Shown: piece by piece, positions 48,845 through 57,742 of the stretch
Layout of the letters: every line of letters begins with the position of its first letter
Numbering within the stretch: the first letter of the stretch is position 1
Assembly: GCA_044221555.1 (NCBI GenBank)
Contig: JBGAOY010000001.1
Coordinates: forward strand, 744,001 to 808,000
DNA length: 64,000 nucleotides
DNA from: JAEUJM01 sp044221555
Lineage (GTDB): Bacteria; Actinomycetota; Acidimicrobiia; Acidimicrobiales; DATDAH01
Direction: 5' to 3'
Translations under genes and position numbers: made by a program
Notes under the pieces: generated by a model
Databases searched by the model: none
What the model saw: the letters and a program-made list of their open reading frames with translations, nothing else
Told to the model about the DNA's origin: nothing

Positions 48845-49756
48845 ATGGGTGCGCCCCGCCTCACCGTCGTCGTCAACCTGTACAACATGCGCCGCGAGGC
48901 GCTGCGCACGCTGCACTCGTTGACGCCGGCCTACCAGCGGGGGGCCGATCCCGACCGGTACGAGGTGCTCGCCATCGACAACGGCTCGACCGAGCCGGTC
49001 GACCCGTCGGTCGTCGAGGGGTTCGGCCCCAACTTCCGCCACATCACGTTCCACCCCGAGTGGCCCTCGCCGTCCGCGGCGCTGAACCACGGCGTCGAGG
49101 TCGCCCGCGGGGACCGGGTGATGCTCGCCATCGATGGTGCCCGCATCCTCTCCCCCGGCATCCTGGCGTACACCGAGCGGGCCTTCCGGGCCTTCGACAA
49201 CCCGTTCGTGTACACGTTGGGCATGCACCTGGGCCACCAGGTGCAGAACCAGGCGATCAGCGCGGGCTGGGACCAGGAGGCCGAGGATCGCCTGCTGGCG
49301 TCGGTGCCGTGGGAGCACGACGGGTACCGCCTGTACGAGATCGCCACGGTGGCGCCGTCCAGCAAGGAGGGCTTCTTCTCGTCGTTGGCCGAGAGCAACT
49401 GCATCGCCCTGTCGAAGGCGCAGTACGAGCGCATGGGCGGCTACGACGAGCGCTTCCGGTCACCGGGCGGCGGGCTGGTGAACCTGGACTTCTTGAACCG
49501 CGCCCGCCTCGACCCCACGGTCGAGCCCGTGATGCTGCTCGGTGAGGCCACCTTCCACCAGATGCACGGCGGGGTGGCCACGAACTCGGCCCAGGACCCC
49601 GACGCCGTCCACCCGTTCGGCGCCTTCGCCGCGGAGTACGAGCAGATCCACGGCCGTCCGTACGAGACCGTCGAGCGCCGCCCCCACTTCCTGGGCAGCA
49701 TCCCGCCCGAGTGCGATCTCGAGCCTCCCCGTTTCCGGATGTCATCGCAGCAGTGA
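48845..49756 (+). CDS. GT2-family glycosyltransferase
   Basis: The 303-residue protein has a GT2 start (LTVVVNLYNMRREALRTLHSL), IDNGSTEP, DRVMLAIDGARILSPG (DXD-like) and MGGYDERFRSPGGGLVNLDF. The donor and acceptor are unknown. It lies between two sulfotransferase genes. Its TGA overlaps the GTG of the next gene (GTGA). Confidence 0.82.
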   Translation: MGAPRLTVVVNLYNMRREALRTLHSLTPAYQRGADPDRYEVLAIDNGSTEPVDPSVVEGFGPNFRHITFHPEWPSPSAALNHGVEVARGDRVMLAIDGARILSPGILAYTERAFRAFDNPFVYTLGMHLGHQVQNQAISAGWDQEAEDRLLASVPWEHDGYRLYEIATVAPSSKEGFFSSLAESNCIALSKAQYERMGGYDERFRSPGGGLVNLDFLNRARLDPTVEPVMLLGEATFHQMHGGVATNSAQDPDAVHPFGAFAAEYEQIHGRPYETVERRPHFLGSIPPECDLEPPRFRMSSQQ

Positions 49757-49852
49757 CCGGGTTCCCGAGGCTGCGCAGCGGAGCTCAGCAGCATCACCGA
49801 CGAACCGGATCCCGAAGGGGCGCCGACGACGGAGGCGCAGGGCCATTGGTCA
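49753..49852 (+). repeat. Dispersed start-codon-proximal element, copy 3
   Basis: It opens GTGACC, contains GCTGCGCAGCGGAGC, GGATCCCGAAGGGGCG, GCCGACGACGGAGG, and ends just before TTG 49852. It is in frame with the downstream gene. Compare 36550-36653 and 41205-41300. Confidence 0.6.
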
Positions 49853-50676
49853 TCGGCGGTCTCGGGGGCAGTGGTACCCGGGTGTTGGCCGACGCGCTGA
49901 TCGACGCCGGCGTGGACATGGGCCGCCACTTCAACGCGGCCTACGACAACCTCGTGTTCACCCTGCTGTTCAAGCGGCCCGGTTGGTACGCGTCGACCAG
50001 CGACGCCGACATCGGCCGCCATCTGGACACGTTCACCCGCTACTCCCGTGACCGCGCCTTCGCGCCCGGCGACTACGTCCGACTGGCCCGCGCCGTGCTC
50101 GACCACGACCCCACCGTCGGGCGCCGCGAGTCGGCGGCGCGGGCACGAGAGGCGCTCCGGCGACGGCCTCGCGCCCAACGCCGCACGGCGCCGGCGTGGG
50201 GGTGGAAGGAGCCGAACGCCCACCTGTTCCTCCCCCAGCTCATCGACCACTACCCCGGCCTGCGCTTCGTCTACGTGGCTCGTCACGGGCTGGACATGGC
50301 CTACAGCGACAACAAGAACCAGCTCCGCAACTTCGGCGACCAGTTCGGCTTCCCCTTCCCCACCGAGGGCGGCCCCGAGGCCGAGGCCGTCGCCCAACTC
50401 GGCTACTGGATCCACATGACCCGACGGGCCCTCGACCTGGGCGAGCGCATCGGCGATCGCTTCCTCTACCTGCGCTTCGACGACGTGTGCGCCGACCCCG
50501 AGACCGAGCTGGCCCGCCTGCTGGACTTCACCGGCGTCTCCCCCGGCCACGACCTGGCCGACATCGCCGCCAAGGTGCAGACACCGTCCTCGTCGGGACG
50601 CTGGCGCACGCACGCCCACCGCCCGTTCACCGACGAGCAGATCGACGCGGTCCGAGGCTTCGGCTTCGACGTCTGA
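49753..50676 (+). CDS. Sulfotransferase-like protein with repeat-derived N-terminus
   Basis: From GTG 49753 the protein has 307 residues, but the first 33 (TGFPRLRSGAQQHHRRTGSR...) come from copy 3 of the dispersed element. The conserved part begins at TTG 49852 (LVIGGLGGSGTRVLADALI), with GGAGG upstream. Other motifs include WGWKEPNAHLFLPQLI and FVYVARHGLDMAYSDNKNQL. The P-loop and R-H-x3-D region support a sulfotransferase. Which start is used is uncertain. Confidence 0.75.
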   Translation: MTGFPRLRSGAQQHHRRTGSRRGADDGGAGPLVIGGLGGSGTRVLADALIDAGVDMGRHFNAAYDNLVFTLLFKRPGWYASTSDADIGRHLDTFTRYSRDRAFAPGDYVRLARAVLDHDPTVGRRESAARAREALRRRPRAQRRTAPAWGWKEPNAHLFLPQLIDHYPGLRFVYVARHGLDMAYSDNKNQLRNFGDQFGFPFPTEGGPEAEAVAQLGYWIHMTRRALDLGERIGDRFLYLRFDDVCADPETELARLLDFTGVSPGHDLADIAAKVQTPSSSGRWRTHAHRPFTDEQIDAVRGFGFDV

Positions 50677-50699
50677 CCGTCGGCCCCGCATCCCGACCT

Positions 50700-50739
50700 G
50701 GCGCCCGATTCGGTCGCCACGACCATCGAGTCGGGCGCC
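50700..50739. terminator. Long hairpin between convergent genes
   Basis: GGCGCCCGATTCG (50700-50712) pairs with CGAGTCGGGCGCC (50727-50739), 13 bp with one G-T wobble. A smaller GGTCG/CGACC hairpin lies in the loop. It sits between the stops of the sulfotransferase and FG-GAP genes, so it probably ends both transcripts. Confidence 0.7.
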
Positions 50740-50778
50740 GGTCCGGCGGGTGTTCGTGCCGCGCGGGCCGGCCGATTG

Positions 50779-52578
50779 CTAGTTCTGGGGGATCCAGCCG
50801 CTGAGGTTCATCCGCCAGAGCGAGTCGGCGCTCACGCCGGGCGCGTACCAGAAGATGTCCTCGGTGCCGTCGCCGTTCAGGTCGGCGGCGAAGGGCTGGT
50901 AGTCCCCGCTGACGGCGAGGTCACCGGACTCCTTCGCGAAGTACGGGTCGGTGCTGGCCCGGCCCCGCCACAGCCGATCGGGCTGGCTCCCCGGCGCGTA
51001 CCAGATGAGGTCGGCCCGGAAGTCGCCGGAGATGTCGGCCAGGATCGGGCGGTAGGCGACGCCCCGGCCCACGACCTCGTTCACCTTGGCGAACGTGCCG
51101 TCGGTGCGGCCGAACCAGACCTGGACGGCACCCGTCGCCGGGTTGTGCCACACCAGGTCGTCGCGGAAGTCCCCGTTGATGTCGCCCGAGCGCACCTGCG
51201 AGTTGGCCGGCACCGACGCCGAGCCGTTCGTGTACCCGTCGGCGTTGTAGCGGCGAAGGGTGCTGAGATGGCCGCCGTCGGCCCAGAGGATGTCCGAGAA
51301 GCCGTTGCCGTCGAAGTCGCCCGACACCGGCCACACGTTGGTGGATCCCCCCGCGCTGGCGGGCAGCGAGGTGAAGGCGCCGCCGGCGCCGCCCCGCCAG
51401 ATGCGGTCCGCGGCCGAGCCCGGGCCGTACCAGAAGATGTCATCGATCCCGTCGCCGTTCCAGTCGCCGGGCACCGGGCGATAGCCCGACCCCACCGAGC
51501 GCACCTGGGCGGTGAAGTGGCCGGTCGCGCCTGACGAGATCGCCAACGTGTCACCGCCCGCGTTCGGGGCGTACCAGAACACGTCGTCACGACGGTCGCC
51601 GCTGAACTCCCCCGGGATGGGGAAGAACGACCCCCGCTGCGACACGGCCACCGAGCCCCAGCGGGGGGGCTTGGTGTTGCGGCCCGACCACGAGTACAGG
51701 TGGGTCGTCTGGCAGGCGTGCACCGGCACCTCGTAGAACGAGTGCAGGCGCGGTCCCGGCGTGTAGATGTTCACGCTGTAGCGCTGATCGGGGGCGATCC
51801 CGTCGAAGGTCGGCTCGGCCTGGCCCGCAGGGATCGTCGTCCCCGCCCGGAACCCCTGGATGCCCGACGGCGGGTTGTTCTCGGAGAGGGCCAGGAAGTT
51901 GTCGAGGTTGCCGGTCGGGGCGCCGTTGGTCGAGTTGTGCACCTGGATCGACCCGGTGGTCCCGCCCGGCTGATCGCAGTTCAGGGGCAGCCGCAGACGC
52001 ACGTTGGCCAGGCCGCCGGCGGGGATCACCACCCGCCGCTTGGAGGCGCCGCCGTAGTACGACCAGTTCCCTTCCGGGAAGCCCGGGCCTCGGGGGTAGA
52101 CCTCGAAGGTGAAGTCGTAGGCCTCCGGTGGGATGCCGGTGAACGCCCACGTGTCGTCGCCGGTGTCGGCACCCTCCAGGGGCGTGGACGGGTTCATGCT
52201 GATCACGTCGGCGTAGGCCCCGGGCCGCGAGGGCCGGCCGTCGAGGCCGATGAACGTGCCCGCCGCGTTCCGCAGGACCAGGCTGATCTGGGCGTTGACG
52301 AACTGGCCGTCGACCCCCTTGATGGTGCCGGAGATGGTGCGCCCACCCTCGCTCGGCGCCGCCTGCGGCGCGGCATCGGTTGATTCCGGCGTGATGGCCG
52401 TGGTCGTGGTGGCCTCGGGCGCCGGCGCCGGCGCCGGTGCGGTGGTCGTCGACGGCGCCGCTGCGGCGGCCGTGGTCGGCGGCGGCGCCTCCTGCGCCCC
52501 AGCTGGTGTGCCCAGGGTCGCTCCCCCCGCGAGCACCGCCACCAGCGTCACCGCAGTGATGATCCGCCGTCCGTTCAT
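50779..52578 (-). CDS. Secreted FG-GAP/VCBS-repeat protein
   Basis: The 599-residue protein has a signal peptide (MNGRRIITAVTLVAVLAGG), a Thr/Ala/Pro-rich linker (about 30-75) and a carboxypeptidase-regulatory-like beta domain (about 80-200; GGRTISGTIKGVDGQFVNAQ). About six FG-GAP/VCBS-type blades follow (about 310-595), with repeats like GDWNGDGIDDIFWYGPG, GDFDGNGFSDILWA and GDINGDFRDDLVWHNP. These Asp-rich loops bind Ca2+ in related propellers. The ATG at 52578 overlaps the GT2 stop (TGATG). The role is probably surface binding. Confidence 0.85.
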   Translation of the reverse strand: MNGRRIITAVTLVAVLAGGATLGTPAGAQEAPPPTTAAAAAPSTTTAPAPAPAPEATTTTAITPESTDAAPQAAPSEGGRTISGTIKGVDGQFVNAQISLVLRNAAGTFIGLDGRPSRPGAYADVISMNPSTPLEGADTGDDTWAFTGIPPEAYDFTFEVYPRGPGFPEGNWSYYGGASKRRVVIPAGGLANVRLRLPLNCDQPGGTTGSIQVHNSTNGAPTGNLDNFLALSENNPPSGIQGFRAGTTIPAGQAEPTFDGIAPDQRYSVNIYTPGPRLHSFYEVPVHACQTTHLYSWSGRNTKPPRWGSVAVSQRGSFFPIPGEFSGDRRDDVFWYAPNAGGDTLAISSGATGHFTAQVRSVGSGYRPVPGDWNGDGIDDIFWYGPGSAADRIWRGGAGGAFTSLPASAGGSTNVWPVSGDFDGNGFSDILWADGGHLSTLRRYNADGYTNGSASVPANSQVRSGDINGDFRDDLVWHNPATGAVQVWFGRTDGTFAKVNEVVGRGVAYRPILADISGDFRADLIWYAPGSQPDRLWRGRASTDPYFAKESGDLAVSGDYQPFAADLNGDGTEDIFWYAPGVSADSLWRMNLSGWIPQN

Positions 52579-53414
52579 CAGGTCGTCCAATCCCTCAGCG
52601 CATCGGCCAGCCGCCGATCCTCCACCAGTTCCCCACGGGCGAGGCCGGCCGCCACCGCTGCGTGGTCCAGCACCACCTTGGCATACACGTCACCGAACTC
52701 GCCGCGCCGCTGCGCATCGAGCAACCGGCGCCACCGGCGGCCGAACTGCTCGGGAACGTCGCGGTTGCGCTCGTAGGCGGCGCCGCCCTTGGCGATCTTG
52801 TTCTCGAACTGAGACAGCGTCCGGATCGGGAAGTGCAGGATCTCGATCGCCACCTGATCGGTGACGGCGCCCCGGCCTGGCCACTGCACGTCGTGGTTCC
52901 CCTGCAGCACACTCGCCTCCGGGTGGGCGCGATGGGCCATCTTGGGCTGGATGGGGCCTTGCTTGATGGGGTCGAACGGCACCGCGTAACGCACCGTCAT
53001 GCGCTGCGGGAAGGGCTCGTCCGACGCCTCGGCCGGCACCACGAAGTTGTAGCGGGGCACGAGGACGGCATCGACGCCCGGCGGGACCGACTGGAGAACC
53101 GACCGCAGGTCACCCTCGAGCGGCCACCAGAACTCGTCGGCGTCGTTGTTGACGACCCAGTCGGCACCGAAATCCGTTGCCGCCAGCCGCGCCATGCGGG
53201 TCACCCACCGGCCCTGCGCGTAATCGTCGTCGGTTTCGTGGATCAGGTGGAGCACACCGGCGCGGCGGTACTCCTCCAGGATCGAGACCGTGGCGTCCTC
53301 CGACCGGTTGTCCGTGGCGATCACGAAGTCCACACCCCGATCGAGGTGGAAGTCGAGGTTGGCGCGCACGATGTCCTCCTCGTCGCGCACGAGGAGGGTC
53401 ATCACCAGACGCAA
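52578..53414 (-). CDS. GT2-like glycosyltransferase (Glyco_tranf_2_4 type)
   Basis: About 278 residues from TTG 53414. Motifs are VMTLLVRDEEDIVRANLDFHL, DFVIATDNRSEDATV, WVVNNDADEFWWPLEGDL (DxD) and LQGNHDVQWPG, as in Glyco_tranf_2_4 (DUF4422/GT92-like) proteins. The start codon is uncertain: TTG 53414 lies 10 bases after GGAAGG and 5 after the upstream stop, while GTG 53477 overlaps the upstream gene by 58 bases. Translation is linked to the FG-GAP gene by TGATG. Confidence 0.8.
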   Translation of the reverse strand: MRLVMTLLVRDEEDIVRANLDFHLDRGVDFVIATDNRSEDATVSILEEYRRAGVLHLIHETDDDYAQGRWVTRMARLAATDFGADWVVNNDADEFWWPLEGDLRSVLQSVPPGVDAVLVPRYNFVVPAEASDEPFPQRMTVRYAVPFDPIKQGPIQPKMAHRAHPEASVLQGNHDVQWPGRGAVTDQVAIEILHFPIRTLSQFENKIAKGGAAYERNRDVPEQFGRRWRRLLDAQRRGEFGDVYAKVVLDHAAVAAGLARGELVEDRRLADALRDWTT

Positions 53415-53419
53415 CGGGC

Positions 53420-54508
53420 TCAGACCTTCCGGCGCGGGAGGCGCCGGCGCAGGCCCAGGTAGACCCGGACGGGCCAACGACCCCGCATGCGGTCGATCGA
53501 CGCCTGCAGCGCCGCGATCTGCTCGCGCGCGGCCATGACATCGGTGGCCAGCGTCGATGCCTCCGCGCTGCGCCGCTCGAGCTCCTGGTGGAAGAAGAGC
53601 GTCTGGCGGTCGAGCCCCGCCCGGGCCTCGTCCAGGCCGGCCCGCAACCGGTAGCTCTCGTCCTCGTACCGGGACATGCGGGTGTGCTCGTCGAAGGCCA
53701 GTTGCAGGTGCGGGGTCTCGTCGCCCAACTCGACCGCCGGGAATGCCTCATGTGCGCCCACGAGCGGGCGTGAGGCGTCGAACAGCGCCCGCTGCTCGGG
53801 AGACACCACGGGGTCGGCGGCGACGGCCGCGCGGTCGGTCTCGTGATGGCGCTCCCCGCCGTCGAGGGACGCGACCGCCGCCTCACGGGCGGAAGGGTCG
53901 GCGACGACGCCGGTGCGACCCTCGACGAACGCCGCCAGCTCATCGATCACCGCGTCGGGTGAGGCCAGCACGGTGCCGTAGTCGAGCACCAGCACGGGGT
54001 GGCCCTCGAGGTGGCCCCACAGCGAGCGCAGATAGCGCTCCCAGAGGGCCAATCCGTATCGCAGGCCGAAGCCGTTGCGGTCACGCAGCGAGGCCGCGAT
54101 CTCGAGCGGGTTCCGCAGGCACACCACCATCGCCAGCGGACCGGTGAGCACCTGTTGCCAGAACGGCAGGGTGAGGCACAGGCGAGGGTCCTTCCAGGCC
54201 CAGGGCCGTCCCGGCAGCAGGTCGGCGACCAGAGCCCGAGCCTCGTCGCCCGCCGCGCCGGCGACCGCGGCCGCGTGCCAGTCTCGTTCAGCCGGTGGCC
54301 CCGACCAGCGTCCCCCCACGTCGCGTAGGAGCAGGTCGTTGCACTCGGTGAGCGCGGTGATCTCCCAGTGGCCCGAGCGATTCGATGGGGCGGCCGCCAT
54401 CAGCGCGCCCCGGCGACCGGTCTCGAGGCCGAGGATCCCCAGCGCACGCGTCAGGGCCGAGGTCCCGCTGCGGTGCATGCCCAGGACGAGCACCCCGGAG
54501 CCATTCAC
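53420..54508 (-). CDS. Sulfotransferase-like protein with C-terminal coiled coil
   Basis: The 362-residue protein has VLVLGMHRSGTSALTRALGIL (PSB loop), WKDPRLCLTLPFWQQVL and VCLRNPLEIAASLRDRNGF. From about residue 255 there is a long charged helix (HTRMSRYEDESYRLRAGLDE, then LERRSAEASTL) likely to be a coiled coil, and a basic C-terminus. GTG 54508 is preferred over 54643, which overlaps the ABC gene. Coiled coils after the catalytic domain may tether it to other enzymes. Confidence 0.8.
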   Translation of the reverse strand: MNGSGVLVLGMHRSGTSALTRALGILGLETGRRGALMAAAPSNRSGHWEITALTECNDLLLRDVGGRWSGPPAERDWHAAAVAGAAGDEARALVADLLPGRPWAWKDPRLCLTLPFWQQVLTGPLAMVVCLRNPLEIAASLRDRNGFGLRYGLALWERYLRSLWGHLEGHPVLVLDYGTVLASPDAVIDELAAFVEGRTGVVADPSAREAAVASLDGGERHHETDRAAVAADPVVSPEQRALFDASRPLVGAHEAFPAVELGDETPHLQLAFDEHTRMSRYEDESYRLRAGLDEARAGLDRQTLFFHQELERRSAEASTLATDVMAAREQIAALQASIDRMRGRWPVRVYLGLRRRLPRRKV

Positions 54509-54533
54509 CGTCGGGCTCGACGGGGCGGCCTGG

Positions 54534-55934
54534 TCAGCCGACAGCCTCTTCCTCCGTGACCCGATCGGCCGGGCCACCGGCCCGGGCCGCCTCGAGGCCG
54601 GTCTTGGCCTTGCCCGTGTGCTTGGGGAAGGTCCACTCGCCACCGAGGTCGACGAACCCCGACTTCTCGTTGCTGCGCCCTGGCTGGACGTGCAGCAGGA
54701 ACTCGCGCTCGTGATGGTCGAAGCGGTGCAGGGAGTGGCTGTCCATCACGGTGACGCTCAGGTGGTAGTCGCCCGGCGTGAGCGGCAGGCTGGGCATCTT
54801 GTAGTAGAGGTCGCCCTCGCCTTCGAGCTGGCCGGTCTGGAACTCGGCCAGCCGGGTGTTGGGCTCACCGATCAGCGCGCCGCCGTCATGGTGGAACCCG
54901 AGCTTGAAGACCGGGTTGTCCACGGGCGTCCGTGCGTTGTAGTGGATCCGTACCACCAGCGGGTCGCCGGTGTTGCCCACAGGAGTGGGCGTGAGGCGGG
55001 CGCTGATGTAATCCACCTTCTCGACCTTGATCTCGCCGGTGCCGGCGCGGCGGCCCGACTTGCCCACCTTGGCGCCGCCCGCCTCGCCCATCTCGTCGGC
55101 CTCTTGGTCGTTGACCTTCTTGAGGTACTCCTTGACCACGGCGACGGCCTTGCCCTCGGAGAGGAGGACGCCCTTCTCGAGCCACGCGGCGTGGTCGCAC
55201 ATGGTCTGCACGAGCCCCATGTTGTGGGTGACCATCACGATCGTGACGCCCTGCTTGCGCAGCGAGTAGAGGTGGTCGAAGCAACGACGCTGGAACTGCT
55301 CGTCGCCCACTGCGATGACCTCGTCGATCAGCAGGATCTCGGGGTCGACGTTGACCGCCACCGCGAACCCGAGGCGCACGTACATGCCGCTCGAGTACAC
55401 CTTGACCGGCGTGTCGATGAAGTCCTCGAGGCCGGCGAACTCGACGATGGAGTCGATCTTCGAGTTGATCTCCCGCCGGCCGAGGCCGAGGATCGACGCG
55501 TTGAGGTAGATGTTCTCCCGGCCCGAGAGCTGCGGGTGGAAGCCGGCGCCGAGCTCCAGCAGCGCCGAGATGCGGCCGTTGCTGACCACCTTGCCCTTGG
55601 AGGGGTGGTAGATGTTGGCCATCATCCGCAGGAGCGTCGACTTGCCCGACCCGTTGTGGCCGACCAGGCCGTACATCGTGCCGTGGGGGATCGTGAGCGA
55701 GATGTCGTCGAGGGCCCGGAACATCTCGAAGCGCGCCTTGGACCCGCGGGTGACGCGGTCCTTCAGGTGCATGGGCTTCTCGTTGTAGAGACGGAAGTCC
55801 TTGGTGACGTGATCGACCACGACGGCCGGTGAGCCCGGCGCGAACTTGCTCGTGGTTCCGACCTGGCGCGAGTCGCCCGCTCGGCCACGGAGCCGTCGCG
55901 CCGTTCGGTCCCGGCCCTCGTCGCCCGGGCTCAC
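54534..55934 (-). CDS. Polysaccharide ABC exporter ATPase with Wzt-type C-terminal domain
   Basis: The 466-residue protein has an N-terminal extension from a repeat-like spacer (SPGDEGRDRTARRLRGRAGD). The ATPase (about 35-270) has Walker A GHNGSGKST, signature LSGRENIYLNASILG, Walker B LLIDEVIAVGD and TMVTHN-like VMVTHNMG. A C-terminal beta domain (about 315-440; NPVFKLGFHHDGGALIGEPN) fits Wzt-C, which reads the glycan's terminal modification. GTG 55934 overlaps the permease stop (GTGA). Confidence 0.92.
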   Translation of the reverse strand: MSPGDEGRDRTARRLRGRAGDSRQVGTTSKFAPGSPAVVVDHVTKDFRLYNEKPMHLKDRVTRGSKARFEMFRALDDISLTIPHGTMYGLVGHNGSGKSTLLRMMANIYHPSKGKVVSNGRISALLELGAGFHPQLSGRENIYLNASILGLGRREINSKIDSIVEFAGLEDFIDTPVKVYSSGMYVRLGFAVAVNVDPEILLIDEVIAVGDEQFQRRCFDHLYSLRKQGVTIVMVTHNMGLVQTMCDHAAWLEKGVLLSEGKAVAVVKEYLKKVNDQEADEMGEAGGAKVGKSGRRAGTGEIKVEKVDYISARLTPTPVGNTGDPLVVRIHYNARTPVDNPVFKLGFHHDGGALIGEPNTRLAEFQTGQLEGEGDLYYKMPSLPLTPGDYHLSVTVMDSHSLHRFDHHEREFLLHVQPGRSNEKSGFVDLGGEWTFPKHTGKAKTGLEAARAGGPADRVTEEEAVG

Positions 55935-56785
55935 AGCTCCTCGCTCACGTTTCGAGACGTCTTGCGGAACACGTACCAGCCGCCGATGAAGGAGACGAGC
56001 GTGAAGGCGAGGATGGCGAGGCAGCGGTTGAGGCTGGGCACCCGGAGGTACCAGACGAGGTCGCGGGCGGCGCCGACGAATTGGGCCATGGGGTTGAACT
56101 TGAGGAGGACGCCGATGGTGACGGGGCCGAGCTCCTTGGCCCCCACGATGTTGGGGTTCCACACGATCGGTGTGCAGTAGAAGAGCAGCTGCATGAAGAT
56201 CGAGATCAGGTACTCGACGTCGCGGTAGTACACGTTGGCCACGCTCAGCACGAGCCCCAGGCCGATGGAGAAGGCCACGACGAACATGATGAGGACGGGC
56301 CAGAGCAGGAAGGTCCACGACACGTTGCCCAGGGCGATGAGGACGACCATGAGGATGACGGTCTCGATGGCCGCCTGCACCAGCACCGCCAGCACGTTGG
56401 CGATGGCCGGGCACTCCGGCGGGAAGTAGACCTTCTTCAGCAGGGCGGCGTTCAGGTTGAGGGCCGCGATCGATCCGTTGACGGTGTTGGAGAAGGCGTT
56501 CCAGGCCACGAGGCCCGTGAACAGGTACACCGCGAACGCCCGTGAACCGCTGGCCGACGGTGGCGCCACGCCCCCGAGGATGAACCCGAACACCAGGGTG
56601 AAGACCGCCAGCGTGGAGAGGGGGTTGAGCAGCGACCACAACCAGCCCAGCAGGCTCTTCTTGTACTTGGCCTTGAACTCGCGTTCGGTGAGGTTGACGA
56701 TGAGCGTGCGATAGGTCCACAGCTCGGCGAAGGGGACCCTGCGGGACAGCTTGCCTGCGCCGATCGGTGCGGTCGTGGTGGCCAC
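55931..56785 (-). CDS. ABC-2 type polysaccharide export permease
   Basis: The 284-residue membrane protein has the ABC-2/Wzm layout: a cytoplasmic N-terminus (LWTYRTLIVNLTEREFKAKYKKSLLGWLWSLLNPL) and about six TM helices. NVYYRDVEYLISIFMQLLFYCTPIVW is the typical late region. It pairs with the downstream ATPase (GTGA overlap) to export a lipid-linked glycan. The upstream gap holds a GGGCCGC/GCGGCCC hairpin (about 56799-56817). The start is GTG. Confidence 0.92.
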   Translation of the reverse strand: MATTTAPIGAGKLSRRVPFAELWTYRTLIVNLTEREFKAKYKKSLLGWLWSLLNPLSTLAVFTLVFGFILGGVAPPSASGSRAFAVYLFTGLVAWNAFSNTVNGSIAALNLNAALLKKVYFPPECPAIANVLAVLVQAAIETVILMVVLIALGNVSWTFLLWPVLIMFVVAFSIGLGLVLSVANVYYRDVEYLISIFMQLLFYCTPIVWNPNIVGAKELGPVTIGVLLKFNPMAQFVGAARDLVWYLRVPSLNRCLAILAFTLVSFIGGWYVFRKTSRNVSEEL

Positions 56786-56798
56786 GGGTCAGCCGACC

Positions 56799-56817
56799 CG
56801 GGCCGCGTCGCGGCCCT
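56799..56817. other. GC hairpin upstream of the export permease
   Basis: GGGCCGC-GAC-GCGGCCC forms a 7-bp stem in the 88-base spacer before the permease gene, next to an AT-richer stretch (about 56820-56845) that may hold a promoter. It could be an attenuator or the end of the previous transcript. Confidence 0.4.
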
Positions 56818-56873
56818 CGAATGAATGACACATGATCGTCACAGGGTACGGCACCTCAGGCCCGCCCCACCAT

Positions 56874-57707
56874 TCAGGACGGGTGGTCCCCCAGGTAGCC
56901 GAACCGGGTCAGGCCCTCCGCCCCGAGCCGCTCCACGTGGCCGAGCGCCTTGTCGTCGAAGGCGTCCCGCCACGCGCCCACACCGGCGTCGTCGATGGCG
57001 TGGAACGTGCGCTGGTGATGCGGCAGGTCTGGGTGGTGGGACGCCTCGCGGCGGCGCTGGTCGTCGAGCATCGTGGGCTCGAACTCGACGCCCAGGAACG
57101 CGCAGGCGTCGGCCAGGACGGTGGCGGGGTCGGCGACCAGGTCCTCGTAGCGCAGGCGGTGGTAGTTGTGGGGCACGACGCTCAAGCGGTTGGCGGCGAA
57201 GACGTTGTCGGCCGACCAGAACCGTGGGTAGCCGTACTTCAGGCGCGGGATCCATCCGAGCCGGTACATCGACACCATGACGTCGCGCACGTCGCGCACG
57301 ATGTGGAGGGCCTGCACGGTGTCGAAGAACCCGTCGTCGAGCAGCACCCGCAGGAACTGCAGGTCGTTGGGCGACTTGTCTCCCGCCTGGGCCACACGAG
57401 CGCTCTTGGCCACCGCGTCGTAGACGGCGGTGATCACGCCGGCCACGTCGTACCGGGCACCGGCCACGGCCTCGCGCACGGCGGCCTCGTCCAGGTACCG
57501 GCCGAGGCTGGCACCGAACCGCTTGGAGTTGACGATGAGATCGCCGGCCAGCCGCTTGCCGACCTGCTCGTCGGCCACCCGGTCGACGATGAACGCGGTG
57601 GGGATGACGAAATCGGTCTCGTCGGGCACGACCAACGCCGAGTGGGCGTTGAGACACTGTGCCAGCAGCGTGGTGCCCGATCGCATCGAGCCGAGGATCA
57701 CGAACAC
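56874..57707 (-). CDS. Sulfotransferase family protein
   Basis: About 277 residues. It has VFVILGSMRSGTTLLAQCLN (PSB loop at the N-terminus), GDKSPNDLQFLRVLL, HIVRDVRDVMVSMYRLGW (3'-PB), and NYHRLRYEDLVADPATVLADACAFLGVEF, the classic sulfotransferase C-terminal element. The start is at GTG 57707 or 57701. GGGAG precedes 57707 by 9 bases, and the bridging ORF ends on GTG 57701. The frame to 57914 is an artefact. Confidence 0.88.
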   Translation of the reverse strand: MFVILGSMRSGTTLLAQCLNAHSALVVPDETDFVIPTAFIVDRVADEQVGKRLAGDLIVNSKRFGASLGRYLDEAAVREAVAGARYDVAGVITAVYDAVAKSARVAQAGDKSPNDLQFLRVLLDDGFFDTVQALHIVRDVRDVMVSMYRLGWIPRLKYGYPRFWSADNVFAANRLSVVPHNYHRLRYEDLVADPATVLADACAFLGVEFEPTMLDDQRRREASHHPDLPHHQRTFHAIDDAGVGAWRDAFDDKALGHVERLGAEGLTRFGYLGDHPS

Positions 57708-57742
57708 GGCCGGGCGCTCCCGAGTGTCCCGGTGGCCCTCAC
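57698..57742 (-). CDS. Bridging micro-ORF, 14 codons, RDD to sulfotransferase
   Basis: GTG at 57742 overlaps the RDD stop (GTGA). The frame reads MRATGTLGSARPCS and ends in a TGA overlapping GTG 57701 of the sulfotransferase frame (GTGA). Confidence 0.35.
   Translation of the reverse strand: MRATGTLGSARPCS

Noticed and set aside
54505..54537. Bridging micro-ORF between the exporter ATPase and sulfotransferase genes (CTG start)
   Set aside because: Same reason: open and ends GTGA, but CTG is a rare start codon.
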